DNA of 64,000 bases from an uncultured Ruminococcus sp. (GCA_900545345.1 UQYQ01000008.1:23257-87256); one strand, 5' to 3'. Positions 1-8,752 are shown, counted from the stretch's first letter. Made by a program: numbers and translations. Notes: generated from the letters alone by a model not told the origin.

Positions 1-1
1 A

Positions 2-322
2 AGAAGATTACCGCATGGATTTCTTACAAAGGTTTCAGCTATTTTAACAATGTATTTATTCTTTGCTTTTATTTCTGTGGGAATTATTTGTGCAGTTGAT
101 TCTGTAAATTTAAAAGAGGGCTTATTCCAGGTCTTTTCCGCAATAGGTACAGTAGGTGTTGATATGACCGATACGGCACTTGCTTCAAACATTTCAAAAG
201 CAATTTTGTCAGTACTGATGTTCTTTGGCAGAATAGGCGGTCTTTCGTTAGCACTTGCTTTTGCAAAGCCTATTACGGCGTCGCCTATTAAATACCCTAC
301 AGAAAAGATTTCAGTAGGGTAA
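2..322 (+). CDS. TrkH/KtrB-type potassium uptake membrane subunit (3' end only)
   Basis: This is the C-terminal 106 residues of a K+ channel-like subunit; the reading frame is open to the window edge, so the start lies upstream. The motif AIGTVGV fits the fourth selectivity-filter loop of the TrkH/KtrB superfamily, and FFGRIGGLSLALAF is the usual last transmembrane segment. The methionine at 50 is internal, because coding similarity continues upstream of it. A TrkA-type regulatory subunit follows 104 nt downstream, the standard partnership for K+ import. Family membership is firm; Trk versus Ktr subtype cannot be decided from this fragment. Confidence 0.85.
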   Translation, partial: RRLPHGFLTKVSAILTMYLFFAFISVGIICAVDSVNLKEGLFQVFSAIGTVGVDMTDTALASNISKAILSVLMFFGRIGGLSLALAFAKPITASPIKYPTEKISVG

Positions 323-426
323 AAAAGTTTTTTGAACTTATCTTTGAGACTTGATGAGAAAGTGATGATTTTAAAGACTTAAATTTTAAGTGGTATGTCG
401 TTTCAATATTGTAATGGAGGATTTAT

Positions 427-1074
427 ATGAAGTCAATTTTAATTATAGGTATAGGAAGCTATGGAAGATATGCGGCACTCAAATATATGCAGTTAGGCCA
501 CGATGTTATGGTAGTAGATGAGGACGAAGAAAAGGTAACGGAAATTGCTTCAAAAGTGACATCGGCACAAATCGGTGACTGTACCAGAGAAGAGGTTCTG
601 CGTTCGCTTGGTATTAATTCATATGATATCTGCATAGTGTCTATCGGTGATAATTTTCAGGCGTCTTTAGAAATTACTTCACTTTTGAAAGAGCTCGGAG
701 CGTCTTGGGTTATTTCTATGGCTTCAAAAGATAATCAGGCAAAGTTCTTACTAAAGGTGGGTGCAGATTCGGTTGTTTATCCTAATAAGGACAGTGCCGA
801 GCATCTTGCAATGAAAACAGGTTCCAATAATGTTTTTGAGTTTATTGAGCTTACTACCGAGGTTTCAATATATGAAATTCCCGTTCCGAATAAATGGATA
901 GGAAAATCTATTCAGGAGATTGATATAAGAAATAAATACGGTATTTCTATTTTGGCTGTGAAGGTCGGAAATGATATTACCGAAGTTCCGAGTGCTGATT
1001 ATACTTTTGTTGATATTGAAAATGAACATTTAATTGTTATGGGAAAAGAAAAGGATATATATAAACTGAAATAA
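427..1074 (+). CDS. TrkA/KtrA family potassium uptake regulatory subunit
   Basis: The product is a cytosolic 215-residue subunit that binds nucleotide and gates the K+ channel protein encoded upstream. An N-terminal Rossmann RCK_N domain opens with GIGSYGRY (GxGxxG) and the acidic strand end VVDEDEE. An RCK_C domain occupies roughly residues 135-215. The single RCK_N/RCK_C layout and the length match KtrA rather than the double-length E. coli TrkA. GGAGG at 416-420 supports the ATG at 427. It is probably co-transcribed with the upstream subunit, and a hairpin terminator follows at 1098. Confidence 0.9.
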   Translation: MKSILIIGIGSYGRYAALKYMQLGHDVMVVDEDEEKVTEIASKVTSAQIGDCTREEVLRSLGINSYDICIVSIGDNFQASLEITSLLKELGASWVISMASKDNQAKFLLKVGADSVVYPNKDSAEHLAMKTGSNNVFEFIELTTEVSIYEIPVPNKWIGKSIQEIDIRNKYGISILAVKVGNDITEVPSADYTFVDIENEHLIVMGKEKDIYKLK

Positions 1075-1097
1075 TCATATTGCATTTCGACTTTTTT

Positions 1098-1131
1098 CTG
1101 CCTTTGGTGAGCTTGCCAAGGGCAGTTTTTA
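1098..1131 (+). terminator. Intrinsic terminator after the potassium uptake genes
   Basis: CTGCCTTTGG pairs with CCAAGGGCAG (one G-T wobble) around an 8-nt loop and is followed by a T-rich tract. Confidence 0.75.
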
Positions 1132-1343
1132 TTTTGCCTGTCACAAAATCATCACACTTATGTGGTAAGTTATAGTAAGAGTATTTTACAGATTTTAATC
1201 ATTAGTAAATCAAATTTGCTTTTTTGTAAACATAAGTTGCTTGTGAATATATGTTATTTGTGATATGCTTACGAATAGATTTAATACAAAATTAAATCTT
1301 GACTTGTTTTTAAAATATCATTGTATAATCGGAGGTAATACAA

Positions 1344-3833
1344 ATGCTGTCATTAGTCAATATTAATAAGGATTACGGAAGCGGCGAACAGACAGTTCAT
1401 GCATTAAAAAATGTTAGCATTCATTTCAGAGAGAATGAATTTGTTTCGATTCTGGGTCAGTCAGGCTGCGGAAAAACAACCATGCTGAATATTATAGGCG
1501 GACTGGACAGATATACAGACGGAGATTTAATTGTAGGAGGAATTTCAACTAAAAAATATAAAGCAAAGGATTGGGACACATACCGTAATCATTCGGTAGG
1601 TTTTGTATTTCAAAGCTATAATCTCATTATGCATCTCAGTGTTTTAAGAAATGTTGAGCTTGCTTTGACTCTTTCCGGAATTTCAAAATCCGAGAGAAAG
1701 AAAATGGCTGAAACAGCACTTGAAAAGGTAGGATTAAAAGACCAGATTCATAAAAAACCAAATCAGCTTTCGGGCGGTCAAATGCAAAGGGTTGCAATAG
1801 CTAGGGCTTTGGTTAACAACCCTGATATTATTTTGGCAGATGAACCTACCGGTGCTCTTGATACTGAGACCAGTATTCAAGTCATGGAGCTTTTAAAAGA
1901 AGTTGCCAATGATAAGCTTGTTGTTATGGTTACGCATAATCCGTCTTTGGCTCAGCAGTATTCAACAAGAATTATTAAGCTTTCTGACGGAGAGGTAACA
2001 GACGATTCAAATCCGTTTGAATATGCTGCCGAGACAAGTGATGAAAATAAAGTCGAGGATAAAAAGGAATTTAAGAAAAAGAAAAAAGCCAACAAGAAAA
2101 AATCTATGAGCTTTTTAACCGCACTTTCACTTAGTTTCAGAAACTTAAATACAAAAAAGGCAAGAACTATCCTTACTTCTTTTGCAGGAAGTATAGGAAT
2201 TATAGGAATAGCACTTATTTTATCACTTTCAAGCGGTTTTCAGACATATATTACAGCTATGGAGGAGGAAACACTTTCAGCATATCCTCTTCAGATTGAC
2301 AAGCTGGCGATGGAAAATGAAATGTCTGTTTTTTTCTCTGATAATTCCGAAACAGAAGAAAAGACCGAATTTCCCGATGATAAAAAAGTGTACAAAAAAG
2401 ATGTTCTTGATTCGATAATAAATTCTTATGCAGAGGGCGTTACTGTTAACGATATGAAAAGCTTTAAAAAGTATATTGAGGATAACGGTAATAAGTTTGA
2501 CGATTTAATAAACAGCGTTCAATATAAGTATGGAAATCAATTTAATGTGTATTCTTCGGAATATGATGAAAATTCCAATACAATAAATAATCCTATAGAT
2601 TTCGACAGTACATCTGAAGTAACGCATGGAAGCGTTAATATGATGATGGGTCAGACGGCTGTGTGGAGCGAGCTTATAGACAACAGAAAGCTTTTAGAAT
2701 CACAGTATGATGTTTTAGAAGGAAGCTGGCCTAAGGATAAAAATGAGGTTGTTATAGTTGTTGATAAATACAACAGAATAGATGATTATGTTTTATATTC
2801 ATTAGGGTTAAGAAGCATTGATGATTATAACAAATCGGTGAATGCTATTGTTTCCGGCAATAAAGATGATATTCCAAACCAGGCTTCTGAATTCACATTT
2901 AATGAGCTTTTAAATAAAACATATAAGCTTGTCTTATCTGATGATTATTATCAAAAACAAAACGGAGTCTGGATTAATAAATCAAATGATACAAAGTATA
3001 TGAAAAATATTTTAGACAAGTCGCTTGATTTAAAGGTTTCCGGTATAATCAGAATAAAAGACGGGGTTACCGCAACTGCTTTTGAAAGCGGAGGAATCGG
3101 ATATACGAGTGATTTAACAAAGTATATAGTTGAGTCTGTAAATGAATCTGAAATTGTTAAAGAGCAGATGTCAAACCCTGACATAAATATTTTTACAGGG
3201 GAAAAATTCAGTGCTCAGGAAAGCTTTGAGAATAATCTGAATACTTTAGGAGTATCAGATCTTGATGAACCTTCATCTATACTGTTTTATGCTAAGGGTT
3301 TTGATGAGAAAGAAGCTTTGGTAGAAATTTTAGATGAATATAATGCTTCAAGAAAAACTGACAGTGAAAAAATTCAATACACAGATTATGTCGGTCTGAT
3401 GATGAGTTCCATTACAACGATTATTAACTCAATTTCATATGTGCTGATTGCTTTTGTTACTATTTCTTTGATAGTTTCTTCGATTATGATTGGCATTATA
3501 ACCTATATTTCAGTTTTAGAGAGAACAAAGGAAATCGGTATTTTAAGAAGTATCGGTGCGTCTAAGCGAGATATTTCCCGTGTGTTTAATGCCGAAACAC
3601 TTATAGTAGGTTTTACATCGGGAATTATCGGTATTGCGGTTACTGTGCTTTTGGATATTCCTATTACCATGATTATTAAAAGTTTAACTGATTTGGATAT
3701 CGTTGCTATGCTCCCTCTGGGCGGTGGAATAATACTTGTGATTATCAGTATGCTTCTAACGCTTATAGCAGGTTTGATTCCATCCAGAATGGCAGCTAAA
3801 AGAGATCCTGTTGTGGCACTCAGGTCTGAATAA
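1344..3833 (+). CDS. MacB-like ABC transporter, fused ATPase and FtsX-type permease
   Basis: A single 829-residue polypeptide carries an N-terminal LolD/MacB-type ATPase: Walker A GQSGCGKTT at about 38-46, signature LSGGQ, Walker B IILADEP. A Lys-rich linker leads to an FtsX-like permease with one TM near 275, a large extracytoplasmic domain of about 400 residues, and three TMs near the C-terminus. MacB-class proteins use ATP to drive mechanotransmission or export of peptides, antibiotics or lipoproteins rather than classical uptake. GGAGG at 1331-1335 sets the start. No regulator or partner is adjacent, so the substrate is unknown. ATPase-first fusion is common for this family in Clostridia. 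Confidence 0.85.
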   Translation: MLSLVNINKDYGSGEQTVHALKNVSIHFRENEFVSILGQSGCGKTTMLNIIGGLDRYTDGDLIVGGISTKKYKAKDWDTYRNHSVGFVFQSYNLIMHLSVLRNVELALTLSGISKSERKKMAETALEKVGLKDQIHKKPNQLSGGQMQRVAIARALVNNPDIILADEPTGALDTETSIQVMELLKEVANDKLVVMVTHNPSLAQQYSTRIIKLSDGEVTDDSNPFEYAAETSDENKVEDKKEFKKKKKANKKKSMSFLTALSLSFRNLNTKKARTILTSFAGSIGIIGIALILSLSSGFQTYITAMEEETLSAYPLQIDKLAMENEMSVFFSDNSETEEKTEFPDDKKVYKKDVLDSIINSYAEGVTVNDMKSFKKYIEDNGNKFDDLINSVQYKYGNQFNVYSSEYDENSNTINNPIDFDSTSEVTHGSVNMMMGQTAVWSELIDNRKLLESQYDVLEGSWPKDKNEVVIVVDKYNRIDDYVLYSLGLRSIDDYNKSVNAIVSGNKDDIPNQASEFTFNELLNKTYKLVLSDDYYQKQNGVWINKSNDTKYMKNILDKSLDLKVSGIIRIKDGVTATAFESGGIGYTSDLTKYIVESVNESEIVKEQMSNPDINIFTGEKFSAQESFENNLNTLGVSDLDEPSSILFYAKGFDEKEALVEILDEYNASRKTDSEKIQYTDYVGLMMSSITTIINSISYVLIAFVTISLIVSSIMIGIITYISVLERTKEIGILRSIGASKRDISRVFNAETLIVGFTSGIIGIAVTVLLDIPITMIIKSLTDLDIVAMLPLGGGIILVIISMLLTLIAGLIPSRMAAKRDPVVALRSE

Positions 3834-3902
3834 AAATCTGCTGATTGACTATACTATTTTTACCGATGTATCTTAATTTGTTTTAATTAAGAGTAGATAA
3901 AA

Positions 3903-3916
3903 GTTGCATTTGCAAC
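3903..3916. promoter_or_regulatory. Palindromic operator GTTGCATTTGCAAC upstream of the flavodiiron operon
   Basis: Perfect 6-2-6 inverted repeat. The same sequence stands before the Crp/Fnr-type gene (13145-13158), and its AA-centred variant stands before nrdD (12963-12976). It lies just upstream of the promoter at 3921-3949, at about -46, a position expected for an activator. Assignment to that regulator is inference. Confidence 0.6.
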
Positions 3917-3920
3917 AGAA

Positions 3921-3949
3921 TTGAAAGTTTTGTTATGGTATATTATTAT
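3921..3949 (+). promoter_or_regulatory. Sigma-A-type promoter for the flavodiiron/rubrerythrin genes
   Basis: TTGAAA (3921-3926), 17-bp spacer, TATTAT (3944-3949). A leader of about 160 nt follows before the ATG at 4116. Confidence 0.55.
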
Positions 3950-4115
3950 ATGGAAATATAAATAACTAATATATGGCATAAGGATATCAAAATTTTTATA
4001 TAATAAAGTCCGTAACAGTTGTTGGATTATTATATCTAAGTTTAAATTTTTGTATTAACGAAGCTTTAATTTAAAATAAAAATCGGCAGCAGATTTTGTT
4101 TGGAGGAAAAAATAA

Positions 4116-5327
4116 ATGTCAGCTATTAAAATTACAGATAATTTATTTTCGGTTGGGGTTTTAAATCCTGCGATGAGAATTTTTGATGTTATAATGAAAA
4201 CCGATTACGGAACATCTTATAATTCATACATTTTAAAGGGTGAAAATAAGACTGCTTTGATTGAAGTAAGTCATGCAGATTTTTTTAATTCTTATTTAGA
4301 TAATATAAAAGATGTATGTGACCTTTCGGATATTGATTATATAGTTTTAAATCATTGCGAGCCTGACCACAGCGGTGCTTTAGCTGAGGTTTTAAAGCAT
4401 TGCAGTCCGAAAATTGTCTGCACAAAAGCAGGTTCAAATTTTTTAAAGAACATCACGAATAATGATAACATTGATTTTATGATTGCCGGTGACGGTGACT
4501 CTATTGATTTAGGCGGAGTTTCACTCAAGTTTATACCGTCTGCATTCTTACATTGGCCTGACTCAATGTTCACATACTGTGAAGAAGAGAAAGCGCTCTT
4601 TTCATGTGATATGTTCGGATGTCATTATTGTGAGCCGTATATCATTGACGATTTCATTGCATATGACAAGTCATATGAGATTGCATTAAAGGGATATTAT
4701 GACGCTATTTTCGGACCTTTTAAACCGTTTGTTTTACAGGGCATGAAAAAGCTTGAAGGACTTGAAATTGATACAATATGTCCCAGTCACGGACCTGTCC
4801 TTACCAAAAGCGGAAAGCTTGAAAGCGTATTGGAAAAATATAAAGAGTGGAGTGCTCCTTTAAAAAAGGAGAAGAAATCAATCCCAGTGTTTTATTGTTC
4901 TGCATACGGGAATACAAAAAAAGCAGCTTGTGCTATAAGTCATGGCATATCTAAAGCTTCTTCTGATATAATTTCAAATGTTTATGATATAAACGACTAT
5001 GACTTAGCTGAGCTTGCAGAAATTATAAATTCAAGTGACGCTTTTGCAGTCGGTTCTCCGACAATCAACGGTGACGCTGTTGCACCTGTTTGGAGTTTAA
5101 TAAGCACAATTGATGTCATAAATAACCGTAAGAAAAAAGCTCTTGTTTTCGGTTCCTACGGCTGGAGCGGGGAAGCAATTCCGAACCTTATAAACAGACT
5201 GAAGGGCATAAAAAATGATGTGTTCGGTGAAGGATTTAAGTTCTGCTTTGTCCCTACAGACGAAGATTTAAAGGCTGCTGAAGAAACAGGAGAAGCATTT
5301 GCAAAAGATACATTAGGTAATTCATAA
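4116..5327 (+). CDS. Flavodiiron protein (FprA-type O2/NO reductase)
   Basis: The 403-residue cytosolic enzyme reduces O2 to water, and possibly NO, at a non-haem diiron centre, protecting an anaerobe. The metallo-beta-lactamase-like domain carries the iron ligands HCEPDH (80-85), a His in FLHWPD, an Asp in FSCDMFG and a His in CPSHGP. A flavodoxin domain begins near 257, with FMN loop SAYGNTKKA. There is no fused rubredoxin. GGAGG just before 4116 sets the start. It lies 50 nt upstream of a reverse rubrerythrin whose rubredoxin domain might share electron carriers. Class A length and order are normal. Confidence 0.95.
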   Translation: MSAIKITDNLFSVGVLNPAMRIFDVIMKTDYGTSYNSYILKGENKTALIEVSHADFFNSYLDNIKDVCDLSDIDYIVLNHCEPDHSGALAEVLKHCSPKIVCTKAGSNFLKNITNNDNIDFMIAGDGDSIDLGGVSLKFIPSAFLHWPDSMFTYCEEEKALFSCDMFGCHYCEPYIIDDFIAYDKSYEIALKGYYDAIFGPFKPFVLQGMKKLEGLEIDTICPSHGPVLTKSGKLESVLEKYKEWSAPLKKEKKSIPVFYCSAYGNTKKAACAISHGISKASSDIISNVYDINDYDLAELAEIINSSDAFAVGSPTINGDAVAPVWSLISTIDVINNRKKKALVFGSYGWSGEAIPNLINRLKGIKNDVFGEGFKFCFVPTDEDLKAAEETGEAFAKDTLGNS

Positions 5328-5377
5328 TTATTAACACAAAGGTGTTAAAATATATAAAAATTGAGGAGGAAAAAATT

Positions 5378-5929
5378 ATGGCAAAATGGATTTGTCCGGT
5401 TTGCGGATATGTACACGAGGGAGACACACCTCCTGAGAAATGCCCACAATGCGGTGTTCCGGGTGAAAGATTTAACAAAGCTGAATCTGCCGGATTAACA
5501 TGGGCTGACGATCACAAAGTTGGTATTGCTAAGGATTTAGATCCTGCTGTTGTACAAGATCTGAGAGATAACTTTAACGGTGAGTGTTCAGAGGCAGGTA
5601 TGTATCTTGCAATGGCAAGAGTAGCAATCAGAGAGGGCTATCCTGAGGTTGGTCTTTATTATGAGAAAGCTGCTATTGAGGAAGCAGAGCATGCTGCTAA
5701 GTTTGCAGAGCTTTTAGGTGAAGTAGTAACAGATTCAACTAAGAAGAATCTTGAACTTAGATACATGGCTGAGAACGGTGCTTGTGAAGGTAAACTTATG
5801 CTTGCTAAGAAAGCTAAGGAGCTTGGATACGACGCTGTTCATGATACAGTTCATGAAATGGCTAAGGACGAAGCTCGTCACGGCCGTGCATTCAAGGGCT
5901 TGCTTGACAGATATTTCGGCGATAAGTAA
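5378..5929 (+). CDS. Reverse rubrerythrin (rubredoxin domain first)
   Basis: The 183-residue protein has an N-terminal rubredoxin [Fe(Cys)4] site (C6, C9, C22, C25) followed by a ferritin-like diiron four-helix domain with EEAEH and DEARH ligands. This inverted order is the revRbr type known from clostridia, an NADH-linked H2O2/O2 reductase system. The start is the ATG at 5378, preceded by GAGGAGG (5363-5369); an in-frame ATG at 5342 lacks a ribosome site. It follows the flavodiiron gene closely, probably in one operon, and a strong terminator follows. Confidence 0.95.
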   Translation: MAKWICPVCGYVHEGDTPPEKCPQCGVPGERFNKAESAGLTWADDHKVGIAKDLDPAVVQDLRDNFNGECSEAGMYLAMARVAIREGYPEVGLYYEKAAIEEAEHAAKFAELLGEVVTDSTKKNLELRYMAENGACEGKLMLAKKAKELGYDAVHDTVHEMAKDEARHGRAFKGLLDRYFGDK

Positions 5930-5947
5930 TTAAAGCAATGATTACTG

Positions 5948-5984
5948 AAAGAGGAACAGAGTTTTTTCTCTGTTCCTCTTTTTA
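5948..5984 (+). terminator. Intrinsic terminator after reverse rubrerythrin
   Basis: A 12-bp stem, AGAGGAACAGAG with CTCTGTTCCTCT, is followed by TTTTT. Confidence 0.9.
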
Positions 5985-6016
5985 TGTTTAAATAAAATGT
6001 GTTTTAATAATTTTAC

Positions 6017-6031
6017 GCAACTCAAGGTTGC
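6017..6031. promoter_or_regulatory. Inverted repeat GCAAC-N5-GTTGC before the XRE-VOC-zinc ribbon gene
   Basis: It overlaps a candidate -35 (TTGCAA, 6029-6034). An identical half-site pair with the same 5-nt gap stands before the related gene at 7001-7456 (7511-7525). A second candidate -10, TATAAT, lies at 6076-6081. Confidence 0.45.
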
Positions 6032-6103
6032 AAAAGTTCCACTCCCAGTTGGTAGAATTATTATGCCTAATATGGTATAATTAAAACAAAGGAGGAGGTA
6101 AGT

Positions 6104-6955
6104 ATGACAATAGGTGAACAAATTCAGAATATTCGCATCGAAAAAGGCTTGACACAGGAAAGACTTGCAGAAATGCTGGAGGTTTCAAGGCAGTCAGTTT
6201 CAAAATGGGAACTTGGTCAGGCTGTGCCTGATGTTGATAAAATTATTCGCATGAGCGAACTGTTTGATGTTTCGACTGATAAAATTCTTTTGAGAAATAC
6301 TGATGAAAAACAAGTTAATAAAAATCCTCTGCATTTAGGCAGTGTTTATCTTGTGGTTAAGGATTTTGAAAGATCAGTGGAGTTTTATGAGAAGTTTTTG
6401 GGTGTCAGTGTATCAAATCGATGTAGAAGCGGAAATAAATTCGTGGAATTTTATATTGATAATAAGTGCATCGCTCTTATGAACGAGAACAATATTAAAG
6501 GTCACTGTACATTGCTTGACAGTCCGTATAAGTTCGTTCAGAATTTTTGGGTGGAGGATTTGAAAACCGAGTATGAGCGTGTAAAATCGCTGAACATAGG
6601 TAATGTTACGGAAATTTTAGAGGCATATCCAACATATCGATATTTTCATCTGACCGACCCCGATAATAATATAATTGAAATTACAGGAGGTTATCATATG
6701 AACGAGAATATTTGTCAAAGCTGTGCAATGCCGTTAAGTGACGATTATTACGGTACTAATTCTGATGGAAGTAAAAATCATGAATACTGCAAATACTGTT
6801 TTGATAACGGAAAGTTTGTAAATAATCAAACTCTTGAAGAAAAAATCGAAAGCAATATTAGGTTTTGGGTTGATGAAGAGAACGGAATTACCGAAGAAAT
6901 TGCAAGACAAAAGCTCAGTAAGCTTTTCCCGACATTAAAAAGGTGGAAGAAATAA
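6104..6955 (+). CDS. XRE-family regulator fused to a VOC domain and a zinc ribbon
   Basis: The 283-residue protein has three parts: a Cro/CI-type helix-turn-helix (about 5-58), a glyoxalase/bleomycin-resistance VOC domain (about 76-192), and a C-terminal zinc-ribbon module with C204, C207, C229 and C232 followed by an acidic and a basic helix. The ribbon module is shared with the convergent gene at 7001-7456. GGAGGAGG before 6104 sets the start. An internal ATG at 6698 (Met199), exactly at the ribbon boundary, has its own AGGAGG (6685-6690) and could yield a free 85-residue ribbon protein. The role is probably ligand- or metal-responsive transcription control; the target is unknown. Confidence 0.8.
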   Translation: MTIGEQIQNIRIEKGLTQERLAEMLEVSRQSVSKWELGQAVPDVDKIIRMSELFDVSTDKILLRNTDEKQVNKNPLHLGSVYLVVKDFERSVEFYEKFLGVSVSNRCRSGNKFVEFYIDNKCIALMNENNIKGHCTLLDSPYKFVQNFWVEDLKTEYERVKSLNIGNVTEILEAYPTYRYFHLTDPDNNIIEITGGYHMNENICQSCAMPLSDDYYGTNSDGSKNHEYCKYCFDNGKFVNNQTLEEKIESNIRFWVDEENGITEEIARQKLSKLFPTLKRWKK

Positions 6956-6960
6956 TAAAA

Positions 6961-7003
6961 AAGCAAGCATACGATCTTTGTTCCCGTATGCTTGTTTGCT
7001 TTA
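6961..7003. terminator. Bidirectional terminator between two convergent XRE genes
   Basis: AAGCAAGCATACG (6961-6973) pairs with CGTATGCTTG plus flanking bases (6985-6997). A/T tracts flank both sides. Confidence 0.8.
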
Positions 7004-7456
7004 TTCTGACTGTTTATTTTTCCAGTAGTTTAGTTCGGGCAGCTGTTTTGCAAAATATTCTCGTGCTTGTTCAGGAGTGAAGTTATCATTTGACATATGA
7101 GATGAAAGAAAGTCAAGTAGTTCGTCTAAGGATTTATATGTGAACTCTCCGTCATTATAGCACCATTTGCAGTATTCTTCGTTAAAATTGTTATCAGGCT
7201 CACGGCTTATTAAGCTGTCATCTTCTAACGGCATGCCGCATACCTGACAAATTAATTTTCTAGGTGAACCTAAAAGTGTGTTGATTGAAATATCAAAGGT
7301 TTTAGAAATCAGTTTTAAAGTATCTGTGTTTGGTACAGTTTCACCAGTCTCCCAGCGTGAAATTGCCTGTCGTGTAACAAATAGTTTTGCAGCCATTTCA
7401 TCTTGCGTAAGTTTATTGTTTATACGAATGTTTTTTAATACTTCACTTGTGTTCAT
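7001..7456 (-). CDS. XRE-family regulator with C-terminal zinc ribbon
   Basis: The 151-residue protein has a Cro/CI helix-turn-helix (about 5-58) linked directly to a zinc ribbon with C70, C73, C96 and C99 and a C-terminal region ending QLPELNYWKN. The ribbon and tail resemble those of the convergent protein at 6104-6955 (LFPTLKRWKK), but the VOC domain is absent, so the pair look like paralogues that differ by a domain insertion. GGAGG lies just before the ATG. The promoter has TTGACC-N17-TACAAT with the inverted repeat GCAAC-N5-GTTGC abutting the -35. The target is unknown. Confidence 0.8.
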   Translation of the reverse strand: MNTSEVLKNIRINNKLTQDEMAAKLFVTRQAISRWETGETVPNTDTLKLISKTFDISINTLLGSPRKLICQVCGMPLEDDSLISREPDNNFNEEYCKWCYNDGEFTYKSLDELLDFLSSHMSNDNFTPEQAREYFAKQLPELNYWKNKQSE

Positions 7457-7481
7457 ATTACTGCCTCCTTTACTTTATTAT

Positions 7482-7525
7482 ATTGTAAGTCATATATTAT
7501 TACAGGTCAAGCAACTGTTTGTTGC
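7482..7525 (-). promoter_or_regulatory. Promoter plus inverted repeat for the XRE/zinc ribbon gene
   Basis: On the minus strand: -35 TTGACC (7505-7510), 17-bp spacer, -10 TACAAT (7482-7487). The repeat GCAAC-N5-GTTGC at 7511-7525 directly abuts the -35. Confidence 0.5.
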
Positions 7526-7549
7526 GTTTATGTTTTTTAATGTTAGATA

Positions 7550-8428
7550 TTATTTATTTACCGGCTTTTTGTTATTATAAATAAAATTCACAACTGCCAT
7601 AGATACAATAAGTGCATATCCTAAAAAGCTTAAAGCATCGGGTATTTGTCCGAAGATAAAGAACGAGAAAAGCGTTGAAAAAATAATCTGTGTGTAGTCG
7701 TATATCGAAATCTCTTTTGCAGGAGCGTGAACATAGGCAGCGGTAATTGTAAATTGTCCGCCTGCGGCAGCTGCTCCGCATAAAATCAGAAAAACAGTTT
7801 GCTTTAGTGACATTGGTGTAAAGTTGAAAATTAAATACGGCAGACTTACTAAACATGAGAAAGCCGAAAAGAAAAATACTATAAACGGTCCTTTTACACC
7901 TCGGGTTCCTAAAACTCTGACCATTGTATATGCAACACCTGCTGCAAACCCTCCGAAAAGCCCCAGAAGTGACGGAAATAAATCTGCATTGGCAAGGGAC
8001 GGTTTTATTACAAACAGGCTTCCTATAAATGCAACTAAAACCATAGTGCCCTGAATTGGGGTAAATTTTTCTTTCAGCACAAAATACGAACAAAGTATAG
8101 CAAAGAACGGTGACATTTTGTTGAGTATTGATGCGTCTGACAGCACAAGATGGTCGACCGCATAAAAGTTGCAGAAAATACCTATTGTTCCGAATCCCGC
8201 ACGAAGTATAAGAAATTTTAAATCGCCTTTTTGAATTTTAAATGCACTCTTATCTTTAAGTAAAAGAACAAGTGCAAATATAAGTGCTACAAAATTTCTG
8301 AAAAAGCTTTTTTGTATTGACGGAATATCTCCCGCAAGCTTTATAAAAACACCCATAAGTGCAAACATAAATGCAGAAATAATTATATAAAAAATTCCTT
8401 TGTATTTCGGATTTATAGTTAGTTTCAA
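7550..8428 (-). CDS. DMT superfamily (EamA) membrane transporter
   Basis: The 292-residue protein is almost entirely hydrophobic, with about ten predicted membrane segments in two EamA halves, the fold of drug/metabolite transporters. It ends in a short Asn/Lys-rich cytoplasmic tail. AAGGAG precedes the ATG by about 7 nt on the minus strand. The family exports amino acids, nucleosides or other metabolites, but nothing in the sequence or neighbourhood identifies the substrate. It is transcribed alone, toward the XRE/zinc-ribbon gene. Confidence 0.85.
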   Translation of the reverse strand: MKLTINPKYKGIFYIIISAFMFALMGVFIKLAGDIPSIQKSFFRNFVALIFALVLLLKDKSAFKIQKGDLKFLILRAGFGTIGIFCNFYAVDHLVLSDASILNKMSPFFAILCSYFVLKEKFTPIQGTMVLVAFIGSLFVIKPSLANADLFPSLLGLFGGFAAGVAYTMVRVLGTRGVKGPFIVFFFSAFSCLVSLPYLIFNFTPMSLKQTVFLILCGAAAAGGQFTITAAYVHAPAKEISIYDYTQIIFSTLFSFFIFGQIPDALSFLGYALIVSMAVVNFIYNNKKPVNK

Positions 8429-8491
8429 TTTTGTTATCTCCTTATAGTGTTACTTTTTAAATATTATCACCAAAGCTTTATAATGTCAAAC

Positions 8492-8530
8492 AAAAAAGAT
8501 AAAGGTGTAACTTACACCTTTATCTTTTTT
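8492..8530. terminator. Bidirectional terminator between DMT promoter region and XRE gene
   Basis: A/T-flanked near-perfect stem in which AAAGATAAAGGTGTAA pairs with TTACACCTTTATCTTT. It ends the XRE/DUF2975 transcript on the minus strand. Confidence 0.85.
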
Positions 8531-8531
8531 G

Positions 8532-8741
8532 TTATTCGTTTTTCTTATATTCTAAAATATCACCCGGCTGGCAGTCAAGCACATCACAGATAGCTTCTAA
8601 GGTAGAAAATCGAATCGCACTGATTTTTCCCGTTTTGATTTTGGAAAGATTGACGTTTGATACTCCTACTTTTTCGGAAAGCTCATTAAGAGACATTTTT
8701 CTGTCTGCCATAACACGGTCCAGTCTTAATACTATTGACAT
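8532..8741 (-). CDS. Small XRE regulator (YozG-like) paired with DUF2975
   Basis: A 69-residue Cro/CI-type helix-turn-helix protein consisting of little more than the DNA-binding domain (LNELSEKVGVSNVNLSKIK). The start at 8741 is preceded by AAGGGGTGAT; a longer in-frame reading upstream overlaps the preceding gene and lacks a ribosome site. The gap to the upstream membrane gene is 11 nt, so they form one operon. Tiny XRE proteins of this type are regularly paired with DUF2975 membrane proteins in Firmicutes; the function of the pair is not established. Confidence 0.85.
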   Translation of the reverse strand: MSIVLRLDRVMADRKMSLNELSEKVGVSNVNLSKIKTGKISAIRFSTLEAICDVLDCQPGDILEYKKNE

Positions 8742-8752
8742 ATTATCACCCC

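Noticed and set aside
1299..1329. Promoter TTGACT-N19-TATAAT before the ABC gene
   Set aside because: The start would fall beyond or on the ribosome site (1331-1335), leaving no usable leader; spacing is also long for a non-MerR promoter.
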